Positions 26,857 through 35,232 of a DNA stretch of 64,000 bases are shown here, piece after piece. Within the stretch, counting starts at the first letter, position 1; each line of letters begins with the position of its first letter. A program made the position numbers and the translations under genes. Under the pieces are notes generated by a model, which had not been told where the DNA came from, made no database searches, and saw only the letters and a list, made by a program, of their open reading frames with translations. Source of the stretch: Geobacter sp. (GTDB lineage: Bacteria; Desulfobacterota; Desulfuromonadia; Geobacterales; Geobacteraceae); contig DNRQ01000038.1 in assembly GCA_003499925.1 (NCBI GenBank), positions 54,989 through 118,988 on the forward strand, written 5' to 3'.

Positions 26857-28422
26857 ATGGGACAGGAAGTAAAAACAGCACAGGATTTTCTCGACATCCT
26901 GAAACGACGCAAGTCGAGCATCATCGTCACCGCGGCGGCCGTATTCGTCATCTCGGCGGTCTTCGCCTTCCTGCTTCCGCCGCATTACCGCTCCTCCTCG
27001 ACCATCCTGATCGAGGATCAGGAGGTGCCCCGGGAGTTCGTCAACACCACGGTGACAAGCTACGCGGACCAGAGGTTGCAGACCATAAACCAGAGGATCA
27101 TGGGAACCGACAGGCTCCTGGAGATCATCAAGAAGTTCAATCTCTACCCCGAGCTCAAGGTGAAGTGGACCACCGAAGAGATCGTCGCCAAGATGCGCAA
27201 GGACATCAAGCTCAGCACCATCAGCGCTGACGTGATCGACCCGCGCTCCGGCTCCCCCAGGCAGGCGACCATCGCCTTCACCCTTTCCTACCAGGGGAAG
27301 TCCCCCCAGGTGGTCCAGCAGGTGGCGGGCGAGCTCGCCTCGCTCTACCTGTCGGAGAACCTGGCCACCAGGGAGCGCCAGTCGCAGGGGACCACGAGCT
27401 TCATGGAGGAGGAGATGAAGCAGGTGAAGGCCCATCTGGCCGAGACCGACGCCAAGATCTCCGCCTACAAGCAGCGCAACCTGAACGCCCTTCCCGAACT
27501 GGCCCAGGCGAACCTGCAGATCGCGGAATCGACCGAGCACGATATCGTCTCGCTCAACGAGCAGCTGCGCGGCCTCCGGGAGAAGGAGAGCTACGCCGCC
27601 TCGCAGCTCGCCACCATCTCCACCGACGCGGCGAGCCAGGACAAGACGCGCCTGGCCGAGCTCAGGGTCCGTCTCGGCGAGCTGAAGACCCGCTTCACCG
27701 ACGAGCATCCCGACGTCATCAAGACCAGGAGCGAGCTGGCGGAGCTGGTGAAGCAGCTGAGATCCTCGGGTCGCGACACGGCCGACAACAAGCCGGACAA
27801 CGTCGCCTACATCACGCTCTCCTCGCAGCTTGCCGGCAACCGCTCCGAGATCGACTCCGTGAAGCGGCAGATCGGCGCCTTCACCAAGAAGAGGGACGAC
27901 TACCGCAAGAGGATCGCCTCCACCCCCGGCGTCGAAGAGGGGTACCGCGTCCTCCTGGACGACCGCATCCATTACCAGCTCAAGGCCGACGAGCTCACCA
28001 AGAAGTTCCTGGAGGCCAAGAGCGCGCACGGCCTGGAAGAGGTGCAGAAAGGGGAACGCTTCTCGCTGATCGACGCGGCGCGCCTGCCGGAAACGCCGGT
28101 GAGCCCGAACATACCCGCCATCCTCCTGATCGGGCTGCTGCTTGGAATCGGCAGCGGGGCCGGCGTCGCCGCTATCAAGGAGCAAAGCGATCACACCGCG
28201 CGCACTCCCGAGCAGCTCTACCTCGCCACCTCACTGCCGGTGCTGGCGTGCATCCCAGCCATCCTCACCTGGCAGGACTTCGCCGAGCGCAAGCTGCGGC
28301 GCAGGAATGCTGCGATCGGAGTGATCGTCGTGCTGGTGCTGATCCCGGTCGCCTTCCAGTTCCTGGTTATGGACCTGGACGTCTTCTGGGCCCGGCTGCT
28401 GCGGCGCGTGGCGAAGCTTTAA
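26857..28422 (+). CDS. Wzz-like chain-length determinant / polysaccharide co-polymerase
   Basis: 521 residues. A first membrane helix (VTAAAVFVISAVFAFLLP, about residues 23-40) is followed by the Wzz-type periplasmic start HYRSSSTILIEDQEVP. Then comes a long coiled-coil region (about 160-380) and a second helix region PNIPAILLIGLLLGIGSG near residue 410. The C-terminus adds two more hydrophobic segments. Such proteins control chain length and connect polymerase to the outer-membrane exporter. The BY-type kinase partner is encoded next, after a palindromic spacer. The ATG follows a GCGAGGAACAGC ribosome-binding region. Confidence 0.85.
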   Translation: MGQEVKTAQDFLDILKRRKSSIIVTAAAVFVISAVFAFLLPPHYRSSSTILIEDQEVPREFVNTTVTSYADQRLQTINQRIMGTDRLLEIIKKFNLYPELKVKWTTEEIVAKMRKDIKLSTISADVIDPRSGSPRQATIAFTLSYQGKSPQVVQQVAGELASLYLSENLATRERQSQGTTSFMEEEMKQVKAHLAETDAKISAYKQRNLNALPELAQANLQIAESTEHDIVSLNEQLRGLREKESYAASQLATISTDAASQDKTRLAELRVRLGELKTRFTDEHPDVIKTRSELAELVKQLRSSGRDTADNKPDNVAYITLSSQLAGNRSEIDSVKRQIGAFTKKRDDYRKRIASTPGVEEGYRVLLDDRIHYQLKADELTKKFLEAKSAHGLEEVQKGERFSLIDAARLPETPVSPNIPAILLIGLLLGIGSGAGVAAIKEQSDHTARTPEQLYLATSLPVLACIPAILTWQDFAERKLRRRNAAIGVIVVLVLIPVAFQFLVMDLDVFWARLLRRVAKL

Positions 28423-28426
28423 AACC

Positions 28427-28540
28427 GGGGCTGGGGGTTAGGGGCTAGGGGCTAGAGGCCGGTGCCGGTACCAGGACTGGGACTGGGACCGGGACGGCAT
28501 TTTAGCCCCTGGCCCCCAGCCCCTAGCCCCTGATGTCAAG
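28427..28540. repeat. Inverted-repeat spacer (GGGGCTAGGGGCT element)
   Basis: GGGGTTAGGGGCTAGGGGCT on the left and AGCCCCTAGCCCCT on the right can pair across an imperfect centre that has its own GGACTGGGACTGGGACC tandem motif. It separates the chain-length gene from the kinase gene. No T-run follows, so its role (REP-like element or mRNA stabiliser) is open. Confidence 0.6.
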
Positions 28541-28573
28541 GCCACCGATGTCAGATAAAAAGGAGCGATCCAG

Positions 28574-29533
28574 ATGGCAATAGTAAAAAGGAACATCAAC
28601 AAGCCGAAATACCAGGCAGAGCGGTTTGAGTCGGATTCGGACTCCCTGCCGCAGGACGAGCAGAATCTGGATCTTGGCGCTTCGGGCGAGGCGGTGCTCG
28701 ACTCTCTCCCTTCCTCGCCGTTCCGCCTGTTCCGTGGCTCCTTGGGGAGGCTCACCAAGACCCGGGGCAACGGCAGGAACCTGCCGGAAGATGAGGGCGT
28801 CGAGCTTGAGTACCCCATTATGAGCCGCCCTTCGGACCTCCAGAAGATGGGATATATCTCGCCGGTCTACTCGCTCTCCCGCTCGGTGCGACTCAACCCG
28901 CGGGTCATGGCTGCCAACCGCTGCGTCGCCTTTCTTCAGGACGCCGCCGAAGTGGAGTTCTACCGGCAGCTGAGGACCAGGATCCTGCAACTGAGCGGGA
29001 ACGAGGGCGGTGCCACCGTCATGGTGACCAGCGCGCTCCCGGGCGAGGGGAAGACCCTTACCGCCATCAACCTGGCGCTCACCTTCGCCAAGGAGTTCAA
29101 GCAGACCGCGCTGCTGGTGGACTGCGACCTGAGGCAGCAGCAGATCCATAGCACCATGGGATTTGCCAGCGACCGGGGTCTGGTCGACTACCTCATGGAC
29201 GACTGTCCGATTCCGGAGCTCTTCGTCTGGCCCGGAGTTGAGAAGCTGACCGTCATCTCCGGCGGCAAGACTGTGAAGGATAGCTGCGAGCTCCTCGGCT
29301 CACCAGGGATGAAGGACCTGGTGCACGATATGAAGCACCGCTACCCGGAGCGGTACGTCTTCTTCGACGCCCCCTCGATTCTCACCAGCGCCGATGCCGT
29401 AGCCTTCGCCCCGCTGGTCGACTACATCCTGGTGGTGGCCCAGGCCGGGCAGACCTCGCTCAAGGAGATAAACCGCGCCCTGCAGCTGTTGCCGGCCGAG
29501 AAGGTCCTCGGGCTGGTGATGAACCGCCAGTAG
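28574..29533 (+). CDS. BY-type tyrosine kinase / CpsD-like ATPase of the export system
   Basis: 319 residues. The N-terminal ~130 residues are charged and probably disordered. Then EFYRQLRTRI leads to Walker A (SALPGEGKTLTAINLALTF, near residue 155), Walker A' (ALLVDCDLRQQ) and Walker B (YVFFDAPSIL). Such proteins phosphorylate themselves on C-terminal tyrosines and act with the Wzz-like protein. Here the protein ends at VMNRQ with no tyrosine cluster, as in the kinases of exosortase-linked loci. The start has AAGGAGCG upstream. Its last ~26 codons recur as a fragment at 47.7 kb. Confidence 0.85.
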   Translation: MAIVKRNINKPKYQAERFESDSDSLPQDEQNLDLGASGEAVLDSLPSSPFRLFRGSLGRLTKTRGNGRNLPEDEGVELEYPIMSRPSDLQKMGYISPVYSLSRSVRLNPRVMAANRCVAFLQDAAEVEFYRQLRTRILQLSGNEGGATVMVTSALPGEGKTLTAINLALTFAKEFKQTALLVDCDLRQQQIHSTMGFASDRGLVDYLMDDCPIPELFVWPGVEKLTVISGGKTVKDSCELLGSPGMKDLVHDMKHRYPERYVFFDAPSILTSADAVAFAPLVDYILVVAQAGQTSLKEINRALQLLPAEKVLGLVMNRQ

Positions 29534-29583
29534 AAGGTTTGCCAGACTGTTGCCTCCCCTGAGCTGGGGGGGGCAGCAGTAGA

Positions 29584-29697
29584 CGTAGTCGTAGGTCGGG
29601 TTCTCCGTAGGTCGGGTTAGCGCAGCGTAACCCGACAACCCCCGCTGCCGCATCGACTGCATGTCGGGTTACGCCTTGCAGGCTAACCCGACCTACT
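29584..29697. repeat. REP-like element (GTCGGGTTAGCGCAGCGTAA family)
   Basis: GTAGGTCGGGTT occurs twice head-to-tail, followed by AGCGCAGCGTAACCCGAC and then ATGTCGGGTTACGCC and GGCTAACCCGACCTAC in inverted order, giving several possible stems. It fills the left part of the 410-base gap 29534-29943. The right part (29700-29943) is AT-rich, contains a TTATATAAA box at 29795-29803 and otherwise shows no gene. Confidence 0.7.
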
Positions 29698-29943
29698 CCT
29701 ACTCCTGATTAACCTCTTCACGACCTACCTTCTCAATAACTGCCTCACAATTCCTGAAGTTCACCCTTGTGATGTGTTATTGCAACTATGATTGTTATAT
29801 AAAGCGCTGCTACTGTTAATAATTTTACTCAATCAGCGTTGCAGCAATGACTACTAAAAGTCTGAAACATGTAACAAACGGATAATGTGCCGTGTGCTAT
29901 AAGAGCTAAGGTAAAAAATGTCAACATTGAAAAGAGGCAGAAC

Positions 29944-31107
29944 ATGCTGAAAGTTCTTTCCGTCTTCGGCACCAGGCCCGAAGCCATCAAGATGGCGCCG
30001 GTCGTGAAGGAGCTGGAAAAATACCCGGAGCTCTTCCAGAGCGTGGTCTGCGTCACGGCGCAGCATCGCCACATGCTGGACCAGGTGCTGAACCTGTTCG
30101 AAATTCGACCGGACCACGATCTTGATATCATGAGCCCGGGACAGGATCTCTTCGACATCACCTGCGCCGTTCTCAAGGGGCTGAAACCGGTGCTGCAGCG
30201 GGAGCGTCCCGACCTCGTGCTGGTGCATGGCGACACCTCGACGGCGATGGGCGCCTGTCTCGCCGCTTTCTACTGCCGGATCCGGGTGGGGCACGTAGAG
30301 GCCGGTCTCAGGACGCACGACCTTTCCTCCCCGTTTCCCGAGGAGATGAACCGGCGGGTGGTCGGGCTCCTGGCGGACCTGCATTTCGCCCCGACGCTCG
30401 CTTCCCGGGACAACCTGCTGCGCGAGGGGGTGGGCGAGGAGGCCATAACGGTCACAGGCAACACCGTGATCGATGCGCTCATCTCGGTCTCTGGACGCAT
30501 CGCAGGCGATCCGCTCCTTGCCGCCGGCTGCGCCCGCGACTTCTCCTTTCTGGACCCCGGCAAGAGGCTGGTGCTGGTGACCGGTCACCGCAGGGAGAAT
30601 TTCGGTGCCGGGTTCGAGCAGATCTGCCTCGCCCTGGCGCAGATCGCGTGCCGAAACCCCCAGGTCGAGATCCTCTATCCGGTGCACCTCAACCCCAACG
30701 TGCAGGAGCCGGTGCGCCGCATCCTGGGCGGGGGAGGGCTGGACAACGTCCACCTGGTTGAGCCTTTGGACTATCTTCCCTTCGTCTACCTGCTGGAGCG
30801 CTCCTATCTGGTGCTCACCGACTCCGGCGGCGTTCAGGAAGAGGCCCCCTCGCTGGGGAAGCCGGTCCTGGTCATGCGGGAGAGCACCGAGAGGCCCGAG
30901 GCGGTGGCCGCGGGGACCGTCAGGCTGGTCGGTACCGATCTGCAGGCGATAACCGGGGAGACCGAGCTTTTGCTGAACGACCGCTCCGCCTACCAGGCGA
31001 TGTCCCTGGCGCACAACCCCTACGGCGACGGCCGTGCCGCCTCGAGAATCGTTTCGGCGCTAACGGGGTACCGGGTCACCTCAAGCTACACCCGTAGGTG
31101 CGAATAA
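29944..31107 (+). CDS. wecB: UDP-N-acetylglucosamine 2-epimerase
   Basis: 387 residues, converting UDP-GlcNAc to UDP-ManNAc. Clear family motifs: [19 protein letters not shown] at the N-terminus, [29 protein letters not shown], and the C-terminal [20 protein letters not shown] then ESTERPEA. The start chosen is the ATG at 29944 with AAGAGG upstream; the frame is open 57 bases further but those residues do not fit. wecC follows after 36 bases, so the pair supplies UDP-ManNAcA. Short pieces of this gene's 5' end and of its interior recur at 47.8 kb. Confidence 0.93.
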   Translation: MLKVLSVFGTRPEAIKMAPVVKELEKYPELFQSVVCVTAQHRHMLDQVLNLFEIRPDHDLDIMSPGQDLFDITCAVLKGLKPVLQRERPDLVLVHGDTSTAMGACLAAFYCRIRVGHVEAGLRTHDLSSPFPEEMNRRVVGLLADLHFAPTLASRDNLLREGVGEEAITVTGNTVIDALISVSGRIAGDPLLAAGCARDFSFLDPGKRLVLVTGHRRENFGAGFEQICLALAQIACRNPQVEILYPVHLNPNVQEPVRRILGGGGLDNVHLVEPLDYLPFVYLLERSYLVLTDSGGVQEEAPSLGKPVLVMRESTERPEAVAAGTVRLVGTDLQAITGETELLLNDRSAYQAMSLAHNPYGDGRAASRIVSALTGYRVTSSYTRRCE

Positions 31108-31143
31108 TCGTTCGCTCCATTGCCCCGTACTCCGGAGGAAGCT

Positions 31144-32394
31144 ATGAACAAGCAGAGGCAGAAAATCGTCGTGGTGGGTCTTGGCTACATCGGTCTTCCC
31201 ACCGCATCCATACTCGCCACCAGGGGGCACTCGGTGGTCGGGGTGGACGTCAAGGAGTCCACGGTGGCGACCATAAACTCCGGCAAGATCCACATCGTCG
31301 AGCCGGACCTGGACGTCCTGGTCCGCTCCGCGGTGAACAGCGGCAACCTGAAGGCCGTGCTGGTCCCTGAGGAGGGGGACACCTTCATCCTGGCGGTCCC
31401 CACCCCGTTTACCCAAAAAAGCTGCGCCGACGACAAGATCCCGGACCTGAGCTTCATAGACAGCGCGACCAGGTCGATCGCTCCCCATCTGCGCGAAGGA
31501 AATCTGATCATCCTCGAGTCCACCTCCCCGGTGGGTACCACAGAGCACATCGCAGAGCTCCTGGCCGAACTGCGCCCCGATCTGGTGCAGTCCCGCGCCG
31601 GCTCACGCAGCCAGCTTTCGGTCCACCTCGCCCACTGCCCCGAGCGGGTGCTCCCCGGCCATATCCTCAGGGAGCTGGTGGACAACGACCGGATCATCGG
31701 GGGGCTCAACCGGGCCTCCGCGGAAAAGGCGCGCGATCTCTACAAGAGCTTCTGCAACGGCGGCATGCATCTGACCGATGCCAGGACCGCCGAGCTGGCC
31801 AAGCTGGTGGAGAACTCCTCGCGCGACGTGAACATCGCCTTCGCCAACGAGCTCTCCATGATCTGCGACAGGCTCGGCATCAATGTCTGGGAGCTCATCG
31901 AGCTGGCCAACAGGCATCCGCGGGTCAACATCCTGCAGCCCGGCCCCGGCGTCGGCGGCCACTGCATCGCGGTCGACCCGTGGTTCATCGTGGCGGCCGC
32001 ACCCAAGGAAGCCAGGCTGATCCGCGCCGCGCGCGAGGTGAACGACTCCAAGCCGCACTGGGTGCTGGAGCGGGTCAGATCCAAGGCCGAGCGCTTCAAG
32101 AACCCGGTCATCGGCTGCCTGGGACTCGCCTTCAAGGCGAACATAGATGACCTCAGGGAGTCGCCGGCCCTGGAGATCACGCGCGAACTGATCCGTTCGG
32201 GGATAGGGCGGGTGATGGCGTGCGAGCCCAACGTCGAAGAAGTGAGGGACGATTTCCCGATTTACGACCTGAGCCAGGTGCTGCGGGATGCCGATATCCT
32301 GCTGGTGCTGGTGGACCACGAGGAGTTCAAGGGGATCGACCGGGAGCTGCTCAAGGAGAAGGTGGTCATCGACACCCGCGGGGTGTGGCGCTAG
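31144..32394 (+). CDS. wecC: UDP-N-acetyl-D-mannosamine dehydrogenase
   Basis: 416 residues, oxidising UDP-ManNAc to UDP-ManNAcA with NAD. N-terminal Rossmann motif VVVGLGYIGLPTASILA; ESTSPVGTTEHIAELL; the central helix region with NRASAEKARDLY; the active-site cysteine in GPGVGGHCIAVDPWF; and GLAFKANIDDLRESPALEI in the C-terminal domain. CGGAGGAAG lies before the ATG. A strong terminator follows. The last ~57 bases of the gene occur twice more in the window (35.14 and 47.86 kb) and an interior piece occurs at 34.59 kb. Confidence 0.93.
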   Translation: MNKQRQKIVVVGLGYIGLPTASILATRGHSVVGVDVKESTVATINSGKIHIVEPDLDVLVRSAVNSGNLKAVLVPEEGDTFILAVPTPFTQKSCADDKIPDLSFIDSATRSIAPHLREGNLIILESTSPVGTTEHIAELLAELRPDLVQSRAGSRSQLSVHLAHCPERVLPGHILRELVDNDRIIGGLNRASAEKARDLYKSFCNGGMHLTDARTAELAKLVENSSRDVNIAFANELSMICDRLGINVWELIELANRHPRVNILQPGPGVGGHCIAVDPWFIVAAAPKEARLIRAAREVNDSKPHWVLERVRSKAERFKNPVIGCLGLAFKANIDDLRESPALEITRELIRSGIGRVMACEPNVEEVRDDFPIYDLSQVLRDADILLVLVDHEEFKGIDRELLKEKVVIDTRGVWR

Positions 32395-32432
32395 GCGGCA
32401 GCCCGCCCGCCACGCTTAAATACCGATGTACC

Positions 32433-32471
32433 AGAGGACGCGGGCGGCAGCCCCCGTGTCCTCTTTTTTTT
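32433..32471 (+). terminator. Rho-independent terminator after wecC
   Basis: AGAGGACGCGGG (32433-32444) pairs with CCCGTGTCCTCT (32453-32464), 12 pairs with one G-U, followed by a run of eight T. It closes the exopolysaccharide locus. Confidence 0.85.
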
Positions 32472-32506
32472 AAGCCGATCAGTGCCAATCTTTCTCGCAC
32501 CGCTCA

Positions 32507-32610
32507 AACACCCCCTCCCCCTTGGCGGGGGAGGGCAGGGGAGAGGGTGAGAAGCTTGTCGAGCCACACCCCTCTCCTTTCGAAAAGGGGGGACGGAGGA
32601 GGCGAGGGGC
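32507..32610. repeat. REP/MITE-like palindromic element, copy 4
   Basis: CCCCCTCCCCCTTGGCGGGGG and GGGAGGGCAGGGGAGAGGG at the left, CCCTCTCCTTTCGAAAAGGGG at the right. Its plan is like the copies at 3.9, 6.4 and 16.3 kb, though the sequence has drifted. It lies between the converging wecC and metallophosphoesterase terminators. Confidence 0.6.
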
Positions 32611-32630
32611 GCTAACTTGGACCAACGTAC

Positions 32631-32663
32631 AAAAAGAAGACCCCTGATGCTACTCCGGGGTCT
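32631..32663 (-). terminator. Terminator after the Tat-exported metallophosphoesterase
   Basis: Read on the minus strand, AGACCCC and GGGGTCT form a 7-bp stem around a 12-base loop, followed by TCTTCTTTTT. It lies 43 bases behind the stop of the minus-strand gene. Confidence 0.65.
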
Positions 32664-32705
32664 CGCACGAAACCTCTGTCCTGCAGGCGACTATTACGGC
32701 GACCC

Positions 32706-34403
32706 TCAGTCGTCGAGCCGGACCACGGCGAACTCCCCCTCGTGGTTCAGCACGGCCCATGCGGTCCCGGTGAAGGGGTCGATGCCGTAGGTCCCCAGGG
32801 GGTAGCCGGGATGCCAGGAGCCTTTGACGAACTTCCCCTTGCCGCCGAAGTTGCTCTCCACCGCGTTGATCCACCTGCCGCCGGCGTCCCTGGTGGCCAG
32901 GCGGTAGCCGCCGTTCCCCAGGTGCAGACCGTGGACCCGGCTCTCCTCGTAGCTTAGGGAGAGGGTGTACAGGTCGCATTTCTTGCTCTCTGGCGCGCTG
33001 GGCAGATACCCGGTCAGGTCGATCCCCTGGCTCGGCTTCTCCCACAGGCTCAGATTGTCGGCCATCCCCCAGAGCCTCAGCACCTTGCTTGCCGCATTGT
33101 CCTCCTCCCGCGCGCCGGCCCAGCCGGTGTTGACGGTCTTGGTCAGCGGGCGGGTGAGGTAGTCGGTTTCCTCATTGCCGTTGATCCCGCCCAGGATGGC
33201 CGCTGCCGTCCCGCCGAAGCTGTCCATGACCGTGGTGTAGGAGTCGCCGTGCCGGACCTGGAACTGCCTGCCGTTCAGGCTGTAACCGAAGCTCTCGCGC
33301 AGGTGGAACACGAAGGAGCCGGGAGGGAGCACGAGGTCCAGGTCGCCGTACTCGGAGGCGTGGCTCGCGGAATAGAAGTCAACCGTCACCTGCGGCCCGT
33401 CCACGGTGAAGATGTAGTAGCCGATGCTGAACAGTTCCTGCTGCAGCGGCGTTTCGCGGCCGTCGTCCCCCGCCTTGGGGATGTAGAACTTGTAGCTGTT
33501 CGAGGAGCAGATGATCTGCCCGACGCTGGAGCTGCCGCTGGCGGTGCTCACCAGGGAGCGGTGGTGCATGTGGTCGTGCCCGCCGATCTGGAAGCGCACC
33601 CCGTTGGCGGCGAGGCTCGAGATGAACTCGTCGCGAGCCGCCGCGTTGGAGGCCAGGCCCGATCCGAACAGGACGTCCTTGTGGTTCTGGCCGATCAGGT
33701 TCTTGTGCGAGAAGACGAAGGCGTGGCTGTCGGAGGGACGCGAGGCGAGCACCGAGTCGACCCAGGCAACCTGGTCCACGGCGTTGTTGTTGGTGCTGCC
33801 GTTGAAGCTGGAGCCGTCCGCCCTGATGAACTGGTCCATCATGACGCAGCGCACGTTGTCGTAGTCGAAGGCGTAGCTCAAGCCGTTGAGCCTGCTCCCC
33901 TCCGGGTCGCTGGCCGTCGCGGGCATCACCGGGCTCTGGAAGTTGCCGGCGGCATGCACGTTGGGGCCATACCCCTTGGTCTGCGGGAAGATGAGCGGCA
34001 GCTCCTTGGCCGCGATGGCGCTCCCCTCGTGGTTGCCGCGTAGCGGGAAGAAGCCGATGCCGGCGTCGTACAGGGCCTGCGCCGCCTCGGCCCGGACCGG
34101 CAGGGTGCGGACACCGTTGATGCTCTCGACGTCCACCAGGTCTCCCACCTGGATGGCGAACTTGACGTCGTGGTGGATGAACTGCTTGTTCAGGGCGTTG
34201 ATAACCGATACCGCGCAGGAGCCGGGTTCCCCTCCCGCGTAGGCGCCGGCACGCCACTGCGTGTCCGCCATCACCCCGAATTTCCAGGAACCGCTGGAGG
34301 CCAGGGCGCGCCGCGGGGTCAGCAGCGGGAAGTGCATCGCCAGCGCCAGGGCGGCCACTCCCTGGCCACTCAATTTCATGAAGTCCCTTCTGTTAATCTG
34401 CAT
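32706..34403 (-). CDS. Tat-exported calcineurin-like metallophosphoesterase
   Basis: 565 residues. The N-terminus is a twin-arginine signal, MQINRRDFMKLSGQGVAAL, with cleavage likely after ALA near residue 36. Metallophosphoesterase blocks follow in order: FGVMADTQW, VQVGDLVD, LRGNHEG, FSHKN and GGHDHMHH, which hold the dinuclear metal ligands. The C-terminal third is an unrecognised beta-rich region. The ORF is open 54 bases upstream, but this start gives the Tat signal directly. Export in a folded state fits a metal-loaded phosphatase. The only minus-strand gene in the first 50 kb. Confidence 0.8.
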   Translation of the reverse strand: MQINRRDFMKLSGQGVAALALAMHFPLLTPRRALASSGSWKFGVMADTQWRAGAYAGGEPGSCAVSVINALNKQFIHHDVKFAIQVGDLVDVESINGVRTLPVRAEAAQALYDAGIGFFPLRGNHEGSAIAAKELPLIFPQTKGYGPNVHAAGNFQSPVMPATASDPEGSRLNGLSYAFDYDNVRCVMMDQFIRADGSSFNGSTNNNAVDQVAWVDSVLASRPSDSHAFVFSHKNLIGQNHKDVLFGSGLASNAAARDEFISSLAANGVRFQIGGHDHMHHRSLVSTASGSSSVGQIICSSNSYKFYIPKAGDDGRETPLQQELFSIGYYIFTVDGPQVTVDFYSASHASEYGDLDLVLPPGSFVFHLRESFGYSLNGRQFQVRHGDSYTTVMDSFGGTAAAILGGINGNEETDYLTRPLTKTVNTGWAGAREEDNAASKVLRLWGMADNLSLWEKPSQGIDLTGYLPSAPESKKCDLYTLSLSYEESRVHGLHLGNGGYRLATRDAGGRWINAVESNFGGKGKFVKGSWHPGYPLGTYGIDPFTGTAWAVLNHEGEFAVVRLDD

Positions 34404-34591
34404 CGTACACCCTCCTTGGCTTTCGAATTTGCCCGGGTCGACCCTGCGCATCCACACCCCTGACTGCCCGGTGCCTGTAGCGGTCGTTCCAGTCGCTGTT
34501 TAAGCGAGTCTACATTGAGGATGTTTCATCAAAGTGTCGCCAGGATGAAATATTGGTGAAAGCTCAGTTGCGGCGGGTGCTGCAGTACCTT
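34404..34591. other. Upstream region of the metallophosphoesterase, with small inverted repeat
   Basis: No gene seen. TTTCATC (34524-34530) and GATGAAA (34544-34550) are an exact inverted repeat around 13 bases. It could be an operator for the minus-strand gene. Confidence 0.35.
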
Positions 34592-34640
34592 ACCTCAGGG
34601 AGTCGCCGGTCCCGGAGGTCACGCGCGAGTTGATAGGCTC
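34592..34640 (+). pseudogene. Fragment of wecC interior
   Basis: CCTCAGGGAGTCGCCGG and then ACGCGCGAGTTGAT match wecC at about 32152-32200 (CCTCAGGGAGTCGCCGG and ACGCGCGAACTGAT) with only a few substitutions over roughly 45 bases. It has no open context of its own and is read as a remnant of a second wecC copy. Confidence 0.6.
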
Positions 34641-34843
34641 AGGTGGAGGTCGCTGACTCGAATTGCAGTCACGACATCCCAACTCCACCGGGCCGCGGGC
34701 CGAGACCTTCATCTACGGCGCCGGACTTCGTGCTCTTTCTGGTTGCAGCGGCAGCAAGTAGGGGAGCATCTTTCCCAGCCGGCCGCGAGAAGCGCAAAGA
34801 AGAAACCCATCCGGTGACCTCCTCCCGGCTTTCCCTCCCTGTT

Positions 34844-34993
34844 TCCTCGGCACCACTCATCGGCGTAGGGGCAGGTGCGGCTGGTTTTGTTCTGGCCAAT
34901 GAATACGATTATCCACCGGGACAGATGACCGTTACCCTGCTCTGTCTGGCCTTGTCGGCTGCCTGGCTCTATCGGAGGGTGTGGAAGAGATAG
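34844..34993 (+). pseudogene. Possible remnant of a metal ABC transporter permease C-terminus
   Basis: The frame ending at 34993 closes with APLIGVGAGAAGFVLANEYD, then YPPGQMTVTLLCLALSAAWL and a basic tail. The pattern of a helix, a YDYPPGQ turn and a final helix with Arg/Lys end resembles C-termini of ZnuB/TroC-type permeases, from memory. The upstream part of the frame (34643-34843) looks random. It lies between two wecC fragments, in a decayed segment, and no start or partner gene is seen. Confidence 0.3.
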
Positions 34994-35086
34994 GAGGCTC
35001 CCCCGCCTCCAGGTTTCCCATTGTTCCCCCGGTTATTTCCACCCGCTCTCCACCCGTTGTCAGACCGGCGCCAGAGTTTTTCGGGA

Positions 35087-35194
35087 ATATCAGCTGGTTG
35101 TTATGCCGATGTAACCTGCCAGCTGTATAAGCAATCCGACCGGGAGCTTCTCAAGGAGAAGGTGGTCATCGACACACGCGGGTTGTGGCGCTAG
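35087..35194 (+). pseudogene. Scar: export-operon promoter copy joined to wecC tail copy
   Basis: 35087-35133 matches 24561-24608 (shared core ATGTAACCTGC and CTGTATAA) and 35138-35194 matches the last 57 bases of wecC (GGTGGTCATCGACAC, GTGGCGCTAG) with few changes. The two are only about five bases apart. The simplest reading is that a second copy of the 24.6-32.4 kb operon lost everything between its promoter and the end of its last gene. Confidence 0.65.
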
Positions 35195-35232
35195 CAGGAG
35201 AGCCGGCGGCCGATCGAATAAGGAGAAAAGTC

